Below are positions 1 through 14,248 of a stretch of 64,000 nt of DNA, piece after piece; position 1 is the stretch's first letter; each line of letters starts with the position of its first letter. Origin of the DNA: Ricinus communis (Eukaryota; Streptophyta; Magnoliopsida; Malpighiales; Euphorbiaceae); contig NC_063257.1 of the NCBI RefSeq assembly GCF_019578655.1, positions 28,386,362 to 28,450,361 on the forward strand, given 5' to 3'. The position numbers and the translations under genes were made by a program. The notes beneath the pieces were generated by a model. It had not been told where the DNA came from and did no database searches. It saw nothing but the letters and a program-made list of their open reading frames with translations.

Positions 1-1594
1 GTTTTACAATCAACAATAGCATGATTTCTTGACAACCAATCCATCCCCAAAATAACATCAAACTCTCTAAGATTAATAACAACCAAATCTGCATGTAGTT
101 TGACACTATCTACTACTACAGGACATGATCTCACTATCGTATTTACTGTGATAATACCCCCAGCAGGCATAGATACATATATATCATAACCTAATGCCTC
201 TATATTAGCATGAACATGCGATGCAAAATCATATGATATGAATGAACATGTGGATCCAGGATCAATAAGAACATGTGCATCAGAATCATGAATAGAAAGT
301 ATACCAGTAACAATTTCAGGTGCTACAAATGCTTCATTTCTAGTAGTAGCAAATACTCTAGCTTGTGCTTGTGGTTGACCAATTTGTTCTGATGGTATTA
401 TTGAAATAGTTAAACCTCCTTTGCTACCCCTTCCTCTGCCTCTACCTAAACCAACTGGAATATTTTTACCAACACTACTCTGACCCACTGTATAAGATTC
501 TCCAGCATTATTTCTTCTCATAGGACAATCTCTAGAATAATGTCCTGGCCTACGACAAGTAAAACATACTACTGGTCTAGGTCCCCAACATTCTCCAGTA
601 TGTCTCCTATTGCACGTAGGACAAACAGGAGCAAACCCTCTACTGGCTGAAACTTGTCCTCCTTCAAGTCTGGATGAATTGTATCCACCTCTACTATAAG
701 GTACTGTGGAGGATCTACTAGACTGACCATCAAACCCTCGTCTACGATAACTACTCTGCTGTGAATTAGAGCCTCTAAACGAAGAAATACTAATATGTCT
801 TGGAGGATTACTATAAGCACCAATGATCTTCTTCTTTTTAGCTTCCATAGTATTCCTTTCAAATGATGTTTCTTCAACTCTCAAAGCAGCTTCAATTGAG
901 GCATTGTAATTATGAGGTTTCACTGCCATTTTCTCACGAATGTCAAGCCTCAAACCCATCTCAAATTTCTTCCTTTTCAGTTCTTCAGTGGCTATTTCTT
1001 CTGGTGCATACTTACATAATCTCACAAATTAAACTTCAGTACTCGACATATCATTCGCTTCAACTGAAGAAATTCAAGCTTCTTCTGTCTCTATAAATTT
1101 CGGAGTATACTTCTCAAAGCAAATTCTCTCAAGAAATCATTCCAAGTCAAAGTCATTGGTCGATCTTTGCTTCTTAAAACTGTTTCCCACCAATCAAGTG
1201 CATCTTTTCTATTAAAGATATCACATATAGAAGCCTTTGTTCGGATGTGCAATTAAATCTATCCAACACCCTTTCCGTATTTCATAACCATTCCTCGGCC
1301 TCGGTAGGATCGAGTACCTTGAAAACATTAGCACCTTGTTTCCTAACTCTTTCATAATTCTTATCTATCACGGCCTTTTGTTGTTGAGTCCGAGGCGGTG
1401 CTTGTTGTTGAGCCGCCCGTTGCATCGGAAAAATCCATAAACTATTCCATAACATTTTGTACATTCGATTGTGCAGCATTTTCAGAATGTAACTCATGCT
1501 CATCATGTTGATCATGTTCAGATGCATTTTCATGACCATGCACAGACTCTAATGACTTATCTGGGCCAGTTGTGTGTTCTCCTTGTCTCTCCAT
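1..1594 (-). pseudogene. Chromovirus-type Ty3/gypsy gag and aspartic protease, decayed, runs off the left edge
   Basis: Read on the minus strand, this is the front half of a retrotransposon polyprotein. A plausible gag start ATG is at 1594-1592. Around 1282-1400 a capsid-type stretch ends in EAEEWL and a TGA where this family normally reads on. Two zinc-binding motifs follow: C-x2-C-x4-H-x3-C at 623-588 and the knuckle C-x2-C-x4-H-x4-C at 566-525 (CFTCRRPGHYSRDC). An Arg/Gly-rich linker leads to an aspartic protease with the active-site motif LIDPGST near 255-275 and the downstream motif VILGMDWL near 30-57. The gag part has in-frame stops and at least one frame change, so it is non-functional. 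The protease part looks open to the window edge. The layout and DPGST protease fit plant chromoviruses of the Tekay/Del type; the exact lineage is inferred. Confidence 0.88.
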
Positions 1595-1690
1595 CTATAT
1601 ATATGAAATGCAAATATTCAGTCAAGTTCAAAGAACATATATCATATGCTTAATGATGTGCAACATGAATCTACTCCCAATGAATCTAAT

Positions 1691-1705
1691 CCCTGCCCGA
1701 TACCA
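1691..1705 (-). other. Primer-binding site, initiator Met tRNA type, degenerate
   Basis: The minus strand reads TGGTATCGGGCAGGG six bases inside the LTR end at 1712. Plant gypsy elements primed by initiator-Met tRNA carry TGGTATCAGAGC here, so this matches its first seven bases and then drifts. It fixes the element as minus-strand and the adjoining LTR as the 5' LTR. Confidence 0.7.
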
Positions 1706-1711
1706 CTAAAA

Positions 1712-4015
1712 TGTAACACCCCCATCACATGCTAACCAATAAACATTAGCTAGGAAGCATACAAGCGTCGTAGAATATATACTACAGGTAGATAGGTCAA
1801 TATGTAGGTTGTTAAGAATCCAGACACAAGGTTATTAACATATAAACATATGATTATACTTAAACATCATTTAACAAGTATTACAAACATCTTCTTATGC
1901 CTTATAAGGCATACTTCCATATATATCACATAACCGCATAAAAAAATGCATCGGGAGGAGACTTCACAAAACCGGCCCAACTTGACAGAATCGCTAAAAG
2001 CTAGACTTCGCATACAACTAACGGATGCACTACTATTTACAAACCTGAAAAGAAAAATTTTGAGAGGGTGAGCCTCCACCAGTAGAATAAATAATCAACA
2101 TAATCTATATCACATACACTTAATACAATTTCCACCCAATCACATAACTTTCCATGATATTCATAGTTTAGGTATAAAGTCATACCATTCTACTCAATTC
2201 ATTACAACCATCATAGAAGAAATACAATTCAACAATTATGGTTAGTTCTCACGGCTTGTGGATCCCCTTTAATGTGCTGCTGCCTCATCCTCACATATCA
2301 CACACGTGTTGCTCGCCTCATCTCACATTATACACTTTTATAGCCTCTCTAGGCTTTAGCCTCCCAAGGCTTTATATATATATATATTTTTTCACGGGGG
2401 AATCCACCATTCACATGCACATATGCACTTAACATCACAATTCAATCATTTCACTTATATCATATTTCAGCAATAACAATTGTTCCACTCAACACCAATC
2501 ATTTCCATCTCAGTCATTCAAACATAAACAATATTAAGCAAACGCAACCATTTGCGGAACATTTGATTAAATATATGAACATAGCAAATATTAACTATTT
2601 ACTTACTCAAAATATACTTATTCCTTTAGCATATAAGATCCTCCTTTCTCCACAACTTCCTTTCCAGGCCTTTGAGTACCTGTCAACACATTCATCAATT
2701 CACATTTCATGCATATTACAAATATTCATGTAAATGCGAGTTCTAATGCATTACAAGATCATCCCTTCTCTAATTCATAGGTCTAACTCTTCCTCTAATA
2801 CTCTCAATTACTGTTTTAATATCCTATAAACATTTTCCATCTAGTTAAATACCAATTTAACTCAAATTAACATCAATAAATTGCATAAAACTAATCTCCA
2901 ACATTTCTGTTTTCTAGACAGAATTTAGTACCAAGGTATATTTATTGCTGGACAAAATTGGCTTAATAAAAAAATCTCATATTAAATAGACATATCCATT
3001 TATGCGTCTAGTTTCATCTCCAAGAAGAATTACTCAATTCCAACTTCTATACATTTAATTATTTTCAAATTACTGAGCAAGGGTCATACAGCTAGTTGTA
3101 CCCGAGCAGCAATCTGTTTGCTCAATTTAAGCAACCAAAACGGCAAAAATAGCAAAATCACAAAACTACAAAGTTATAGAGGACTCTTTAAAATTTCCAT
3201 AGACACCAATTAAGCTTAATTTGGACTTATATAACCCATGTTATGCCTAAAATACAGAACATCAAGGTTGCTGGAATTTTGACAATTTTCTATCTTAACA
3301 TACTTAAACTTAAATCAAGCTTAATCTTTATGCAATCATTCAATACTCTACTAATTCATGATAATCAGACCTTTAATTAATCAATGAGAGCATCAAATGA
3401 AGTTTTTCCAATTTGTAATCAAGAACCCTAATGACAAATTAATAACACTCAAGTAACAACTTACCAATTTCAGCTTTTGGGTTGCTAATATGCTTAAATT
3501 CTTTAGCTTTAGCTTGGCTCCTTCAATAGTTGGCAAAATCCTATCTTAATCTTAAGTTTTTCTAGGTATTCCACTCCTCTCTCTTAATCCAAATTTTGTG
3601 TTTTTGGCCATGAACGAATTTTAGAGAAATGAAGAGGTAAAATGAGCTTGCTCATGGTTCCAATTTCCAATATTCCTCTCTTAATGCCACCACCTACTAA
3701 ACTATTTTTATCACCCTAAATTAATTCTTACTAACCATATATAGGTACTAACTTTTAACTGTATCTTTTAAGTCCAATCTATTTACCCAACCTTCAACTA
3801 TTGGTTCAATTAAGTCTTAAGGCTTAATACACATAACCCAAGTACTTAATCAACTTATCTAAATTAATAATCTAATATCATGCTTCTTATTCTCTACTTA
3901 TAATTAATATATATCTGTTCTCATAAAATAAAAATATCATTGATATACCATCAAATGCCCAATGATTAAATGTAAATGCACATAACATGGATGATGAGAA
4001 AATGCAGGCGTTACA
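1712..4015 (-). mobile_element. 5' LTR of the minus-strand chromovirus (about 2.3 kb)
   Basis: The LTR ends form a perfect 6-bp inverted repeat, TGTAAC at 1712 and GTTACA at 4010-4015. The left end abuts the primer-binding site and gag. The right end abuts the 39-bp satellite directly, so the element is inserted into that array. The 5-bp target duplication should be ACGAC (4016-4020), with its partner left of the window. A TATATATAAAG-like stretch on the minus strand around 2370-2390 is a possible promoter. Short ORFs within it look spurious. Confidence 0.8.
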
Positions 4016-7000
4016 ACGACGCTGTTTTCTCATATTATTATATTTATCCTTTCTTCGAGGCTGTTTTCTTAGACTTGCAATTACAATACTTTTTTGGGAT
4101 TGTTTTCTCAAATTCATAAATATAAACGTTTTATGGGATTATTTTTTTATATTGTTAAGTATACCACTTTTACGGGGTCTTCTTCTCATATTAAATTATT
4201 AGCACTATTATGGGGTTGTTTTCTCAAATTCATAAATATACATGTTTTACGGAGTTTTTTTTCTTATATCAACAAATATATCCCTTTTACGGGGTTGTTT
4301 TCTCATATTATAAAATTAACCCATTTAAGGGATTGTTTTCACATACTCACAAATATACTACAATTACGGGGTTATTTCCTTAGATCCATAAATATCCCCG
4401 TATTACGTGGTTGTTTTCACATATTAAAAAATTTACTCCTTCCAAGAGGCTGTTATCTCATATTAAAAAATTTACCCGTTCTACGAGGCTGTTTTCTTAG
4501 ACTCACAATTACACTACTTTTCCGGGGTTGTTTTTTCAGATTCATAAATATACACGTTTTACGGGGTTAATTTCTTATATTGATAAATATACTACTTTTA
4601 CGGGGTCGTTTTCTCATACTAAATTATTAGCACTATTATGGGGTTCTTTTCTCAAATTCATAAATATACACTATTATGGGGTTCTTTTCTCAAATTTACC
4701 CCTTCTACGAGGCTGTTTTCTCAGACTCGCAATTACACTACTTTTAAGTTGTTATTTTCTCAGATTCATAAATATACACATTCTATGGGGTTGTTTTCTT
4801 ATATTGATAAATATACCACTTTTACTGGGTCGTTTTCTCATATTAAATTATTAGCACTACTATGGGATTGTTTTCTCAAATTCATAAATATACACATTTT
4901 ACATGGTTATTTTCTTATATTGACAAATATACCCCTTTTACGCGGTTGTCTTTTCATATTATAAAATTCACCCGTTTAAGGGGTTGTTTTCTCATACTCA
5001 CAAATTATCAAAATTACGGGTTTATTTTCTCCGTTTGATAAATATCCTGTATTATGGGTTTGGTTTCTAATATTTATAAATATACCCCTCTCATGGGGTT
5101 GTTTTCTCATATTAATAAATTTACCCCTTCTACGAGGCTATTTTCTCAGACTCGCAATTACACTACTTTTGCGGAGTTATTTTCTCAAATTCATAAATAT
5201 ATATGTTTTATGGAGTTATTTTCTTATATTGATAAATATACCACTTTTACGGGGTCATTTTGTCATATTAAATTATTAGTACTATTATGGGGTTGTTTAG
5301 TCAAATCCATAAATATACATGTTTTACAGAATTATTTTCTTATATCGACAAACATACCCCTTTTACGGGGTTGTTTTCTTATATTATAAAATTAACCCAT
5401 TTAAGGGGTTGTTTTTTCATACTCACAAATATACCAAAATTACGGGGTTATTTTCTCCGATTGATAAATATCCCTATATTATGGGGTTGTTCCCTCATAT
5501 TAAAAAATTTACCCTTTCTGCGAGGCTATTTTTTGAGACTCACAATTACACTACGTTATGTTGTTATTTTTTCATATTCATAAATATACACGTTCTACGG
5601 GGTTGTTTTCTTATATTGATAAATACACCACTTTTACTGGGTCGTTTTCCCATATTAAATAATTAGAACTATTATGGGGTTGTTTGTCGAATTCATAAAT
5701 ATACACATTTTACAGGGTTATTTTCTTATATTGACAAATATACCCCTTTTATGGGGTTGTTTTTTCATATCATAAAATTCACCCATTTTAGGGATTGTTT
5801 TCTCATACTCACAAATTATCAAAATTACGGGGTAATTTTCACTATTTGATAAATTTCCCGTATTACGGGGTTGGTTTCTAATATTTATAAATATACTCCT
5901 CTTACGGGGTTGTTTTCTCATATTAAAAAATTTACCCCTTCTACGAGATTGTTTTCTCAAACTCACAATTACACTACTTTTACGGGGTTATTTTTTCAAA
6001 TTCATAAATATACACGTTTTACAGGGATAATTTCTTATATTGATAAATATACCACTTTTATGGGACATTTTCTCATATTAAATTACTAGCACTATTATTG
6101 GGTTGTTTACTCAAATTCATAAATATACACATTTTACTGGTTTATTTTCTTATATCGACAAACATACCCCTTTTACGGGGTTATTTTCTCATATTATAAA
6201 ATTAACCCATTTAAGGGGTTGTTTCCTCATACTCAATTAACCCATTTAAGGGGTTGTTTTCTCATACTCACAAATATACCAAAATTACGGGGTTATTTTC
6301 ACCGATTGATAAATATCCCCACATTACGGGGTTGGTTTCTAATATTTATAAATATACCCTTCTTACGAGGTTCTTTTCTCACATTAAAAAATTTACCCCT
6401 GGTACGAGGCTGTTTTCTCAGACTCGTAATTACACTACTTTTATGGGGTTATTTACCTAGATTCATAAATATACACGTTTTATGGGGTTATTTTCTTATA
6501 TTGATAAATATACCAGTTTTACAAGGTCGTTTTCTCATATTAAATTATTAGCACTATTATGGGGTTGTTTTTTCACATTCATAAATATACACATTTTACG
6601 TGGTTATTTTCTTATATTGACAAATATACCCCTTTTACGGGGTCGTTTTATCATAATAAAAAATTAACCCATTTAAGGGGTTGTTTTCTCATACTCACAA
6701 ATATACCACAATTACGGGGTTATTTCCTCAGATTCATAAATATCCCCGTATTACGGGGTTGTTTTCACATATTAAAAAATTTACTCGTTCTACGAGGTTA
6801 TTTTCTTAGAGTCGCAATTACACTACTTTTACGGGGTTGTTTTATCAAATTCATAAATATACACGTTTTATGGGATTAATTTACGGGATTGATAAATATA
6901 CCACTTTTACGGGATCATTTTCTCATACTAAATTATTAGCACTATTATGGGGTTCTCAAATTCATAAATATACACGTTTTACGGGGTTATTCTCTTATAT

Positions 7001-10000
7001 TGACAAATATACGCCTCTTACGGGGTTGTTTTCTTATATTATAAAATTATCCCATTTTTGGGGGCGTTTTCTCAAACTCACAAATATGCCAAAATTATGG
7101 GGTTATTTTCTCCGATTGATAAATATCCCCGTATTGTGGGATGTTTTCTCATATTAAAAAATTTACTCCTTCTATGACGCTGTTTTCTCAGAGTCTCAAT
7201 TACACTACTTTTACAGGGATATTTTTTCAGATTCATAATTATACACGTTTTACAGGGTTATTTTTTTATATTGATAAATATACCACTTTTATGGGGTCAT
7301 TTTCTCATATTAAATTATTAGTACTGGTATGAGTTTGTTTTCTCAAATTCATAAATATACATGTTTTACGGGGTTATTTTCTTATATTGACAAATATACC
7401 CCTTCAAAGGGATTGTTTTATCATATTATAAAATTATCCCATTTAAGGGGTTGTTTTCTCATATTCACAAATATACCACAATTACGGGATTATTTCCTCA
7501 GATTCATAAATATCCCTGTACTACGGAGTTGTTTTCACATATTAAAAAATTTATCCCTTCCATGAGGTTGTTTTCTCATATTAAAAAATTTACCCGTTCT
7601 ACGAGGCTGTTCTATTAGACTTGCAATTACATACTTTTACGGGGTTATTTTCTCAAATTCATAAATATACACGTTTTACGGAGTTATTTTCTTATATTAA
7701 CAAATATACCCCTTTTATGGGGTTGTCTTCTCATATTATAAAATTAACCCATTTAAGTTGTTGTTTTCTCATACTCACAAATATACCAAAATTATGGTGT
7801 TATTCTCTCTGATTGATAAATATCCTCGTATTACGGGGTGTTTGCTCATATTAAAAAATTTACACCTTCTACGATGCTGTTTTCTCATACTCGCAATTAC
7901 ACTACTTTTAAGGGGTTATTTTCTCATATTCAAAAATATACACATTTTACGGGATTGTTCTCTCATATTAAATTATTAGCACTATTATGGGGTTGTTTTC
8001 TCAAATAAATAAATATACATGTTTTACGGGTGTTGTTTTCTCATATTATAAAATTAACCCATTTAAGGGGATGAGTTCTCATACTCACAAATATACCACA
8101 ATTATGGGGTTATTTCCTTAGATTCATAAATATCCCTGAATTACGGGGTTGTTTTCACATAATAAAAAATTTACCCCTTCCACGAGGATGTTTTCTCATA
8201 TTAAAAAATTTACCCGTTCTATGAGGCTGTTTTCTTAGACACGCAATTACACTACTTTTACGGGGTTGTTTTATCAGATTCATAAATATGCATGTTCTAC
8301 GGGGATATTTTCTTATATTGACAAAAATACCACTTTTTTACGGGCTAATACTAAATTATTAGCACTATTTTAGGGTTATTTTCTCAAATTCATAAATGTA
8401 CACGTTTTACAGGGTTATTTTCCTATGTTGACAAATATACCTCTTTTACAGAGTTGTTTTCTCATATTATAAAATTAGTCGATTTAAGGGGTTGTTTTCT
8501 CATACTCACAAATCTACCAAAATTATAGGGTTATTTTCACCGATTGATAAATATCTCTATATTACGGGGTATTTTCTCATATTAAAAAATTTACCCCTTC
8601 TACGAGGTTGTTTTCTCATATTAAAAAATTTACCCTTTACACGGGGTTGTTTTCTCAGAGTCATAAATATACACGTTTTACGGGATTATTTTCTTATATT
8701 GATAGATATACCACTGTTACAGCGTCATTTTCTCATATTAAGTTATTAGCACTATTATGGGTTGTTTTCTCAAATTCATAAATATACACGTTTTACGGGG
8801 TTATTTTCTTATATCGACAAACATACCCTTTTTACGAGGCTTTTTTCTCATTTATCCCATTTAAGGGATTATTTTCTTATACTCACAAATATTCCACAAT
8901 TACAGGGTTATTTCCTGAGACTCATAAATCTCCCCATATTACGGGGTTGTTTTCACATATTAAAAAATTAACTCCTTTCACGAGGTCGTTTTCTTATATT
9001 AAAAAATTTACCCATTTTACGAGGCTGTTTCTCTTACACTGGCAATTACATACTTTTATGGAGTTATTTTTTAAGATTAAAAAATATACATGTTTTACGG
9101 GTTATTTTCTTATATTGATAAATATACTACTTTTACGGGGTGGCTTTCTCATATTAAATTATTAGCACTATTATGGGATTGTTTCTCAAATTCATAAATA
9201 TACATGTTTTACGGAGTTATTCTTTTATATCGAGAAAGATACCCCATTTATCGGTTATTTCTCATATTATAAAATTAATCCATTTAAGGGATTGTTTTCT
9301 CAATCTCACAAATATACTACAGTTACGAGGTTATTTCCTTAGATTCATAAATATCCCCATACTACGGAGTTGCTTTCACATTTTAAAAAATTTACCCCTT
9401 CCACGAGGTTGTTTTCATATTAAAAACTTTATCCGTTCGACGAGGCTGTTTTTTTAGACTCGTACTTACATACTTTTATGGGGTTGTTTTCTCTCATTTA
9501 TAAATATACACGTTTTATGGGTTTATTTTCTTATATTGATAAATATATCACTTTTACGGGGTCGTTTTCTCATACTAAATTACTAGAACTATTATGGGGT
9601 TGTTTTATGAAATTCATAAATATACACGTTTTACGGGGTTATTTTCTTATATTGATAAATATACCACTTTTTCGGGGTCATTTTCTCATATTAAATTATC
9701 AGCACTAAAATGGGGTTGTTTTTTCATATTAAAAAATATACACGTTTTACGGGGTTATTTTCTTATATTGATAAATATACCACTTTTACGGGGTCGTTTT
9801 CTCATATTAAATTATTAGTACTATGAGGGATTATTTTCTCAAATCCAAAAATATACACGTTTTACGGGTTATGTTTTATATTAATAAATATACCACTTTT
9901 ACGAGATTGTTTTCTCATATTAAATTATTAGCACTATTATGGGGTTGTTTTCTCAAATTCATAAATATACATATTTTACAGGGTTATTTTCTTATAACGA

Positions 10001-12611
10001 TAAATATACCCTTTTTACGGGGTTGTTTTGTCATATTATAAAATTAATCCTTTTAAGGGGTTGTTTTCTCATACTCACAAATATACCAAAATTACTGGGT
10101 TATTTTCTCCGATTGATAAATATCCCCGTATTACGGGGTGTTTTCTCATATTAAAAAATTTACCCTTTCTACAACGCAGTTTTCTCAGACTCGCAATTAC
10201 ACTACTTTTATGGTGTTGTTTTCTCAAATTCAAAAATATACATGTTTTACGGGGTTATTTTCTTATATTGATAAATCTACTACTTTACGGGGTCGTTTTC
10301 TAATATTAAATTATTAGTACTATTATAGGGTTGTTTTCTCAAAATCATAAATATACACGTTTTACGGGGTTATTTTCTTATGTTGACAAATATATCCATT
10401 AAAATTAACCCATTAAAGTGGTTGTTTTCTTATACTCATATATATACCATAATTATAGTGTTATTTCCTCGTATTATGGAGTTGTTTTCACATATTAAAA
10501 AATTTATCCCTTCCACAAGGCTGTTTTCTCATATTAAAAAATTTACCCATTCTACGAGCCTGTTTTCTTAGACTCGCAATTACACTACTTTTATGGGATT
10601 GTTTTCTCGGATTCATAAATATACACGTTTTACGGGGTTATTTTCTTATATTGATAAGTATACCACTTTTACGGGATCATTTTCTCATATTAAATTATTA
10701 GCACTATAATGGGGTTGTTTTCTCAAATTCATAAATATACAAGTTTTATGAAGTTATTTTCTTATATTAAAAAATATGACCCTTTTACGGGTTTGTTCTC
10801 TCATATTATAAAATTAACCGATTTAAAGAGTTGTTTTCTCATACTCACAAATATACCACAATTACAGGGTTATTTCCTCGGATTCATAAATATCCCCGTA
10901 TTACAGGGTTGTTTTCACATATTAAAATATTTACCCCTTCTACGAGGCTGTTTTCTTATATTAAAAAATTTACCCGTTCTACAAGGCTGGTCTCTCAGAC
11001 TCGCAATGACACTACTTTTACGCAATTGTTTTCTCAGATTCATAAATACACATGATTTAATGGGTTAATTTCTTATACAAATATACCACTTTTAAGGGGT
11101 TGTTTTCTCATACTCACAAATATACCACAATTACGGGGTTATTTTCTCCGTTTGTTAAATATCCCCGTATTACGGGGTTGTTTTCTAATATTTATAAATA
11201 TACCTCCGTTACGAGGTTGTTTTCTCATATTAAAAAATATATCCCTTCTAGGAGGGTGTTTTCTCAGACTCGCAATCACACTACTTTTATGGGGTTATTT
11301 TCTCAAATTCAAAAGTTATATTGATAAATATTCCACTTTTATGAGGTCATTTTCTCATATGAAATTATTAGCGCTATTATGGGTTTGTTTTCTCGAATTC
11401 ATAAATATACACGTTTTACGGGTTTATTTTCTTATATCGTCAAATATACCTCTTTTACGGGATTGTTTTCTCATATTATAAAATTAATCCCTTTTAGGGG
11501 TTGTTTTCACAAACTGACAAATATACCAAAATTACGGGGTTATTTTCTATGATTGATAAATATCCCCGCATTACGAGGTGTTTTCTCATTAAAGAATCTA
11601 CCCCTTCTATGAGGCTATTTTCTCAGACTCGCAATTACACTACTTTTACGGGGTTATTTTCTCATATTAAAAAATATACACGTTTTATGATAAATATACC
11701 ACTTTTACGGGGTCGTTCTCTCATATTAAATTATTAGCATTATTATGGGATTGTTTTCTCATATTCAAAAATATATATATTTTACGGGGTTATTTTCTTA
11801 TATCGACAAGCATACCCCTTTTACGGGGTTGTTTTCTCATATTATAAAATTAAACCACTTAAGGGATTGCTTTCTCATACTCACAAATATACCAAAATTA
11901 CGGGGTTATTTTCTCCGATTGATAAATATCCCCGTATTACGGGGTGTTTTCTCATATTCAAAAATTTAGCCCATCTACGAGGCAGTTTTTTCAGACTCGC
12001 AATTATAGTACTTTTACGAGGTTATTTTCTCAAATTTAAAAATATATACGTTTTATGGGGTTATTTTCTTATATTGATAAATATACCACTTTTACAGGGT
12101 CATTTTCTCATATTAAACTATTAGCACTATTATGGGGTTGTTTTCTCAAATTCATAAATATACACGTTTTATGGGGTTATTTTCTTATATAGACAAATGT
12201 ACCCCTTTTACGGGGTTGTTTTCTCATATTATAAAATTAACCTATTTAAGGGTTTGTTTTCTCATGCTCACAAATATACCACGATTGCGAGGTTATTTCC
12301 TTAGATTCATAAATATCCCCGTATTACGGGGTTGTTTTCACATATTAAAAAATTTACCCCTTCTGCGAGGCTATTTTCTCATACTCACAATTACACTACT
12401 TTTACGGGGTTATTTTCTCATATTCACAAATATATACGTTTGACGGGGTTATTTTCTTACTTTGATAAATATACTACTTTTATGGGGTCATTTTCTTATA
12501 TTAAATTATTAGCACTATTATGGGGTTGTTTTCTCAAATTCATAAATATACACATTATACGGGGTTATTTTCTTATATCGACAAATATACACCTTTTACG
12601 GGGTTGTTTTC
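4016..12611 (+). repeat. 39-bp satellite, array 1 (about 220 monomers, ~390-bp higher-order repeat)
   Basis: Uninterrupted tandem copies of a 39-bp monomer whose core reads GGGGTTGTTTTCTCATATT, then an A/T-rich half, then ACCCC or a variant, then TTTTACGGGG. Monomers fall into recognisable types: one with CAGACTCGCAATTACACTAC, one with CATACTCACAAATATACCA, one with AAATTATTAGCACTATTATG. The last recurs at about 6549, 6939, 7978, 8355, 8746, 9928, 10316, 10700, 11735, 12122 and 12510, mostly 377-391 bp apart, giving a higher-order repeat of ten monomers. Small indels and skipped monomers occur. Because 39 is divisible by 3, open frames run for many units; I do not regard them as genes. Confidence 0.95.
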
Positions 12612-14080
12612 TGATATGTATTGTATTACACGTTTATAAGCCCAATTACTTCCATTTTTGTGCATAGTTATCCTGTTTTATGCCAGAATCACCTGTGTTT
12701 TGGTTCCTTTTATATTTCAGGTAATCATCGATGGACATTATCAGTAGTCGAGGGAGATACTTGCCAATACGTACCAGAATCCATCAAAATTGAGCAAAGG
12801 TTAGCATTTCAAGGATGAGCACAGCTTGGACTCTGGCCGTGCTGAATCATCAACAGTTGATCGTCAAAAATGTCCTTTTGGCACGATTTTTGAGGCAACC
12901 ACAGCCTCCATCATGGCCCTTGGTGGCTCAGCACTAGCGAGGGCACGATCAGGTAGAAGAGCTATTTTTCGGGACTCGAAGGTCTAGCACGGCCTCGACT
13001 TTGCAGCACGGGCTTGACCACGGCCGTGCTAGGACAATTATATAGGCAAAATCGAATTATTTTGGTAGGGTTCAATTTTCAGACTTGAGATCTCACATAC
13101 ACGCACGAGCCACCCTTTTTCAGACTTTGATATTCGACTTTGGGAAACTATTTCGCATATTGAAGGACGAACTCGAGTGGTTTAAGCATCACATTGAAGA
13201 TCAAGAGTGGATTTGGAGGCATTCAAGAGGCAATTGTGGTTTATTATTCAGATTTAGGGATTTAGGGTTGTTCATCTGATTTGAAGAAGAAGGGTATACA
13301 CGTTTTCAATTTGCTTTTCTGTATTTGTTCCTTACTTTGTGTTATTTGTTAGCATGAGTAGCTAGAACTGTTGAACCCATTGGGGTTCCCTTGTTTGTTG
13401 GATTGCATTTAATGTTTATAAGATTTTGATTATCAATGCTTGTATTCTTCCTACTTTCATTATTAATAAGAAATTGCATTATTCATGAGACGTTGTGAAT
13501 TATGTTGTTCGGATTGCTTTATGTAATTGAGAAACTCATTTAGTAATTGGAAATTTGAATAGCAAGGACTAGTTAATGATCACTTAGAGATAAGGGTAAT
13601 TGACGAGCCGAATTAAGAATTAACAACTCTTAATAGCAATGGATTAATCTTAAGGCTAACCTAAAATTAATCCTTAGGAAGATATTCTATTGTTTAGGTT
13701 CTTAGGTTTAGGAATTCGATGTTCTCGAGAGGGAAATCAAATTCAATTTAGAATCCACTCACGGGTAATCATAATTGGTAATCAATATAATCTCTACCTT
13801 CACTAAAATCTAACTAGCTTAGGTCCCCTTGGGTTTGCTTTCTCCCTTTGATTGTTTCACTAAATCTTTGCAGATTGTTTGACATTTATTTAATCACTTA
13901 GCTTGCATATAGTTATAGAATAGTAACTTCATCAATTTTGTTAAGATTAGATAATATAAGATGCTGTAGTAGTTCTAAGATCACCCTTTCCCAAGAATAC
14001 GACCTTGATACTCGCCATTAGTGCTAGTCTGAATCGATAGGTTCACTACTTTAGATTGTAGCTACATAAACATCCTATCA
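12612..14080 (+). mobile_element. 5' LTR of the Athila-like element (1469 bp)
   Basis: Begins TGATATG at 12612 and ends CCTATCA at 14080, a 5-bp perfect inverted repeat (TGATA/TATCA). The end lies six bases before the tRNA-Asp primer-binding site. The 3' part carries a block shared with the LTRs at 53423-54928 and 61649-62964, including AATACGACCTTGATACTC near 14000 and ATCGATAGGTTCACT near 14034. Short open frames inside are not supported as genes. Confidence 0.87.
12960..13046 (+). promoter_or_regulatory. LTR core promoter: CACGGCC-type motifs before a TATA box
   Basis: A TATA-like TTATATAGG at 13038-13046 is preceded by several GCACGGCC/CACGGG motifs and one perfect palindrome CACGGCCGTG at 13019-13028. 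The same arrangement recurs in the related LTR at 53423-54928. That it drives the element is inferred from position in the LTR and recurrence. Confidence 0.5.
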
Positions 14081-14086
14081 AGTTTT

Positions 14087-14104
14087 TGGCGCCGTTGCTG
14101 GAGA
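14087..14104 (+). other. Primer-binding site, tRNA-Asp type
   Basis: TGGCGCCGTTGCTGGAGA matches the complement of the plant tRNA-Asp(GTC) 3' end at all but two of 18 positions. It lies six bases after the LTR end. This primer is characteristic of Athila-type elements. Confidence 0.85.
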
Positions 14105-14248
14105 ACTTTTGTATGAACTAGAGTGAATTTGTGTTTGTGCTAATCTAGCCATTTTTATTTTCTATAATTTCCATTCTTTTTATTCTTTATCTTTTTTGTT
14201 ATTCATTTTTGTGTTCTTTTGTTGATGCCTCTTAATTTCTGGTAGTTT

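Noticed and set aside
569..877. 102-codon minus frame beside the gag relic
   Set aside because: It is a shadow frame. The correct minus frame here carries the zinc-binding motifs and the linker to protease.
863..1096. Host gene at the left edge
   Set aside because: It is antisense to a gag relic with no domain; the minus strand explains this stretch.
4016..12611. G-quadruplex or telomere-like repeat
   Set aside because: There is only one GGGG run per 39 bp on each strand, and the unit does not resemble the plant telomere repeat TTTAGGG.
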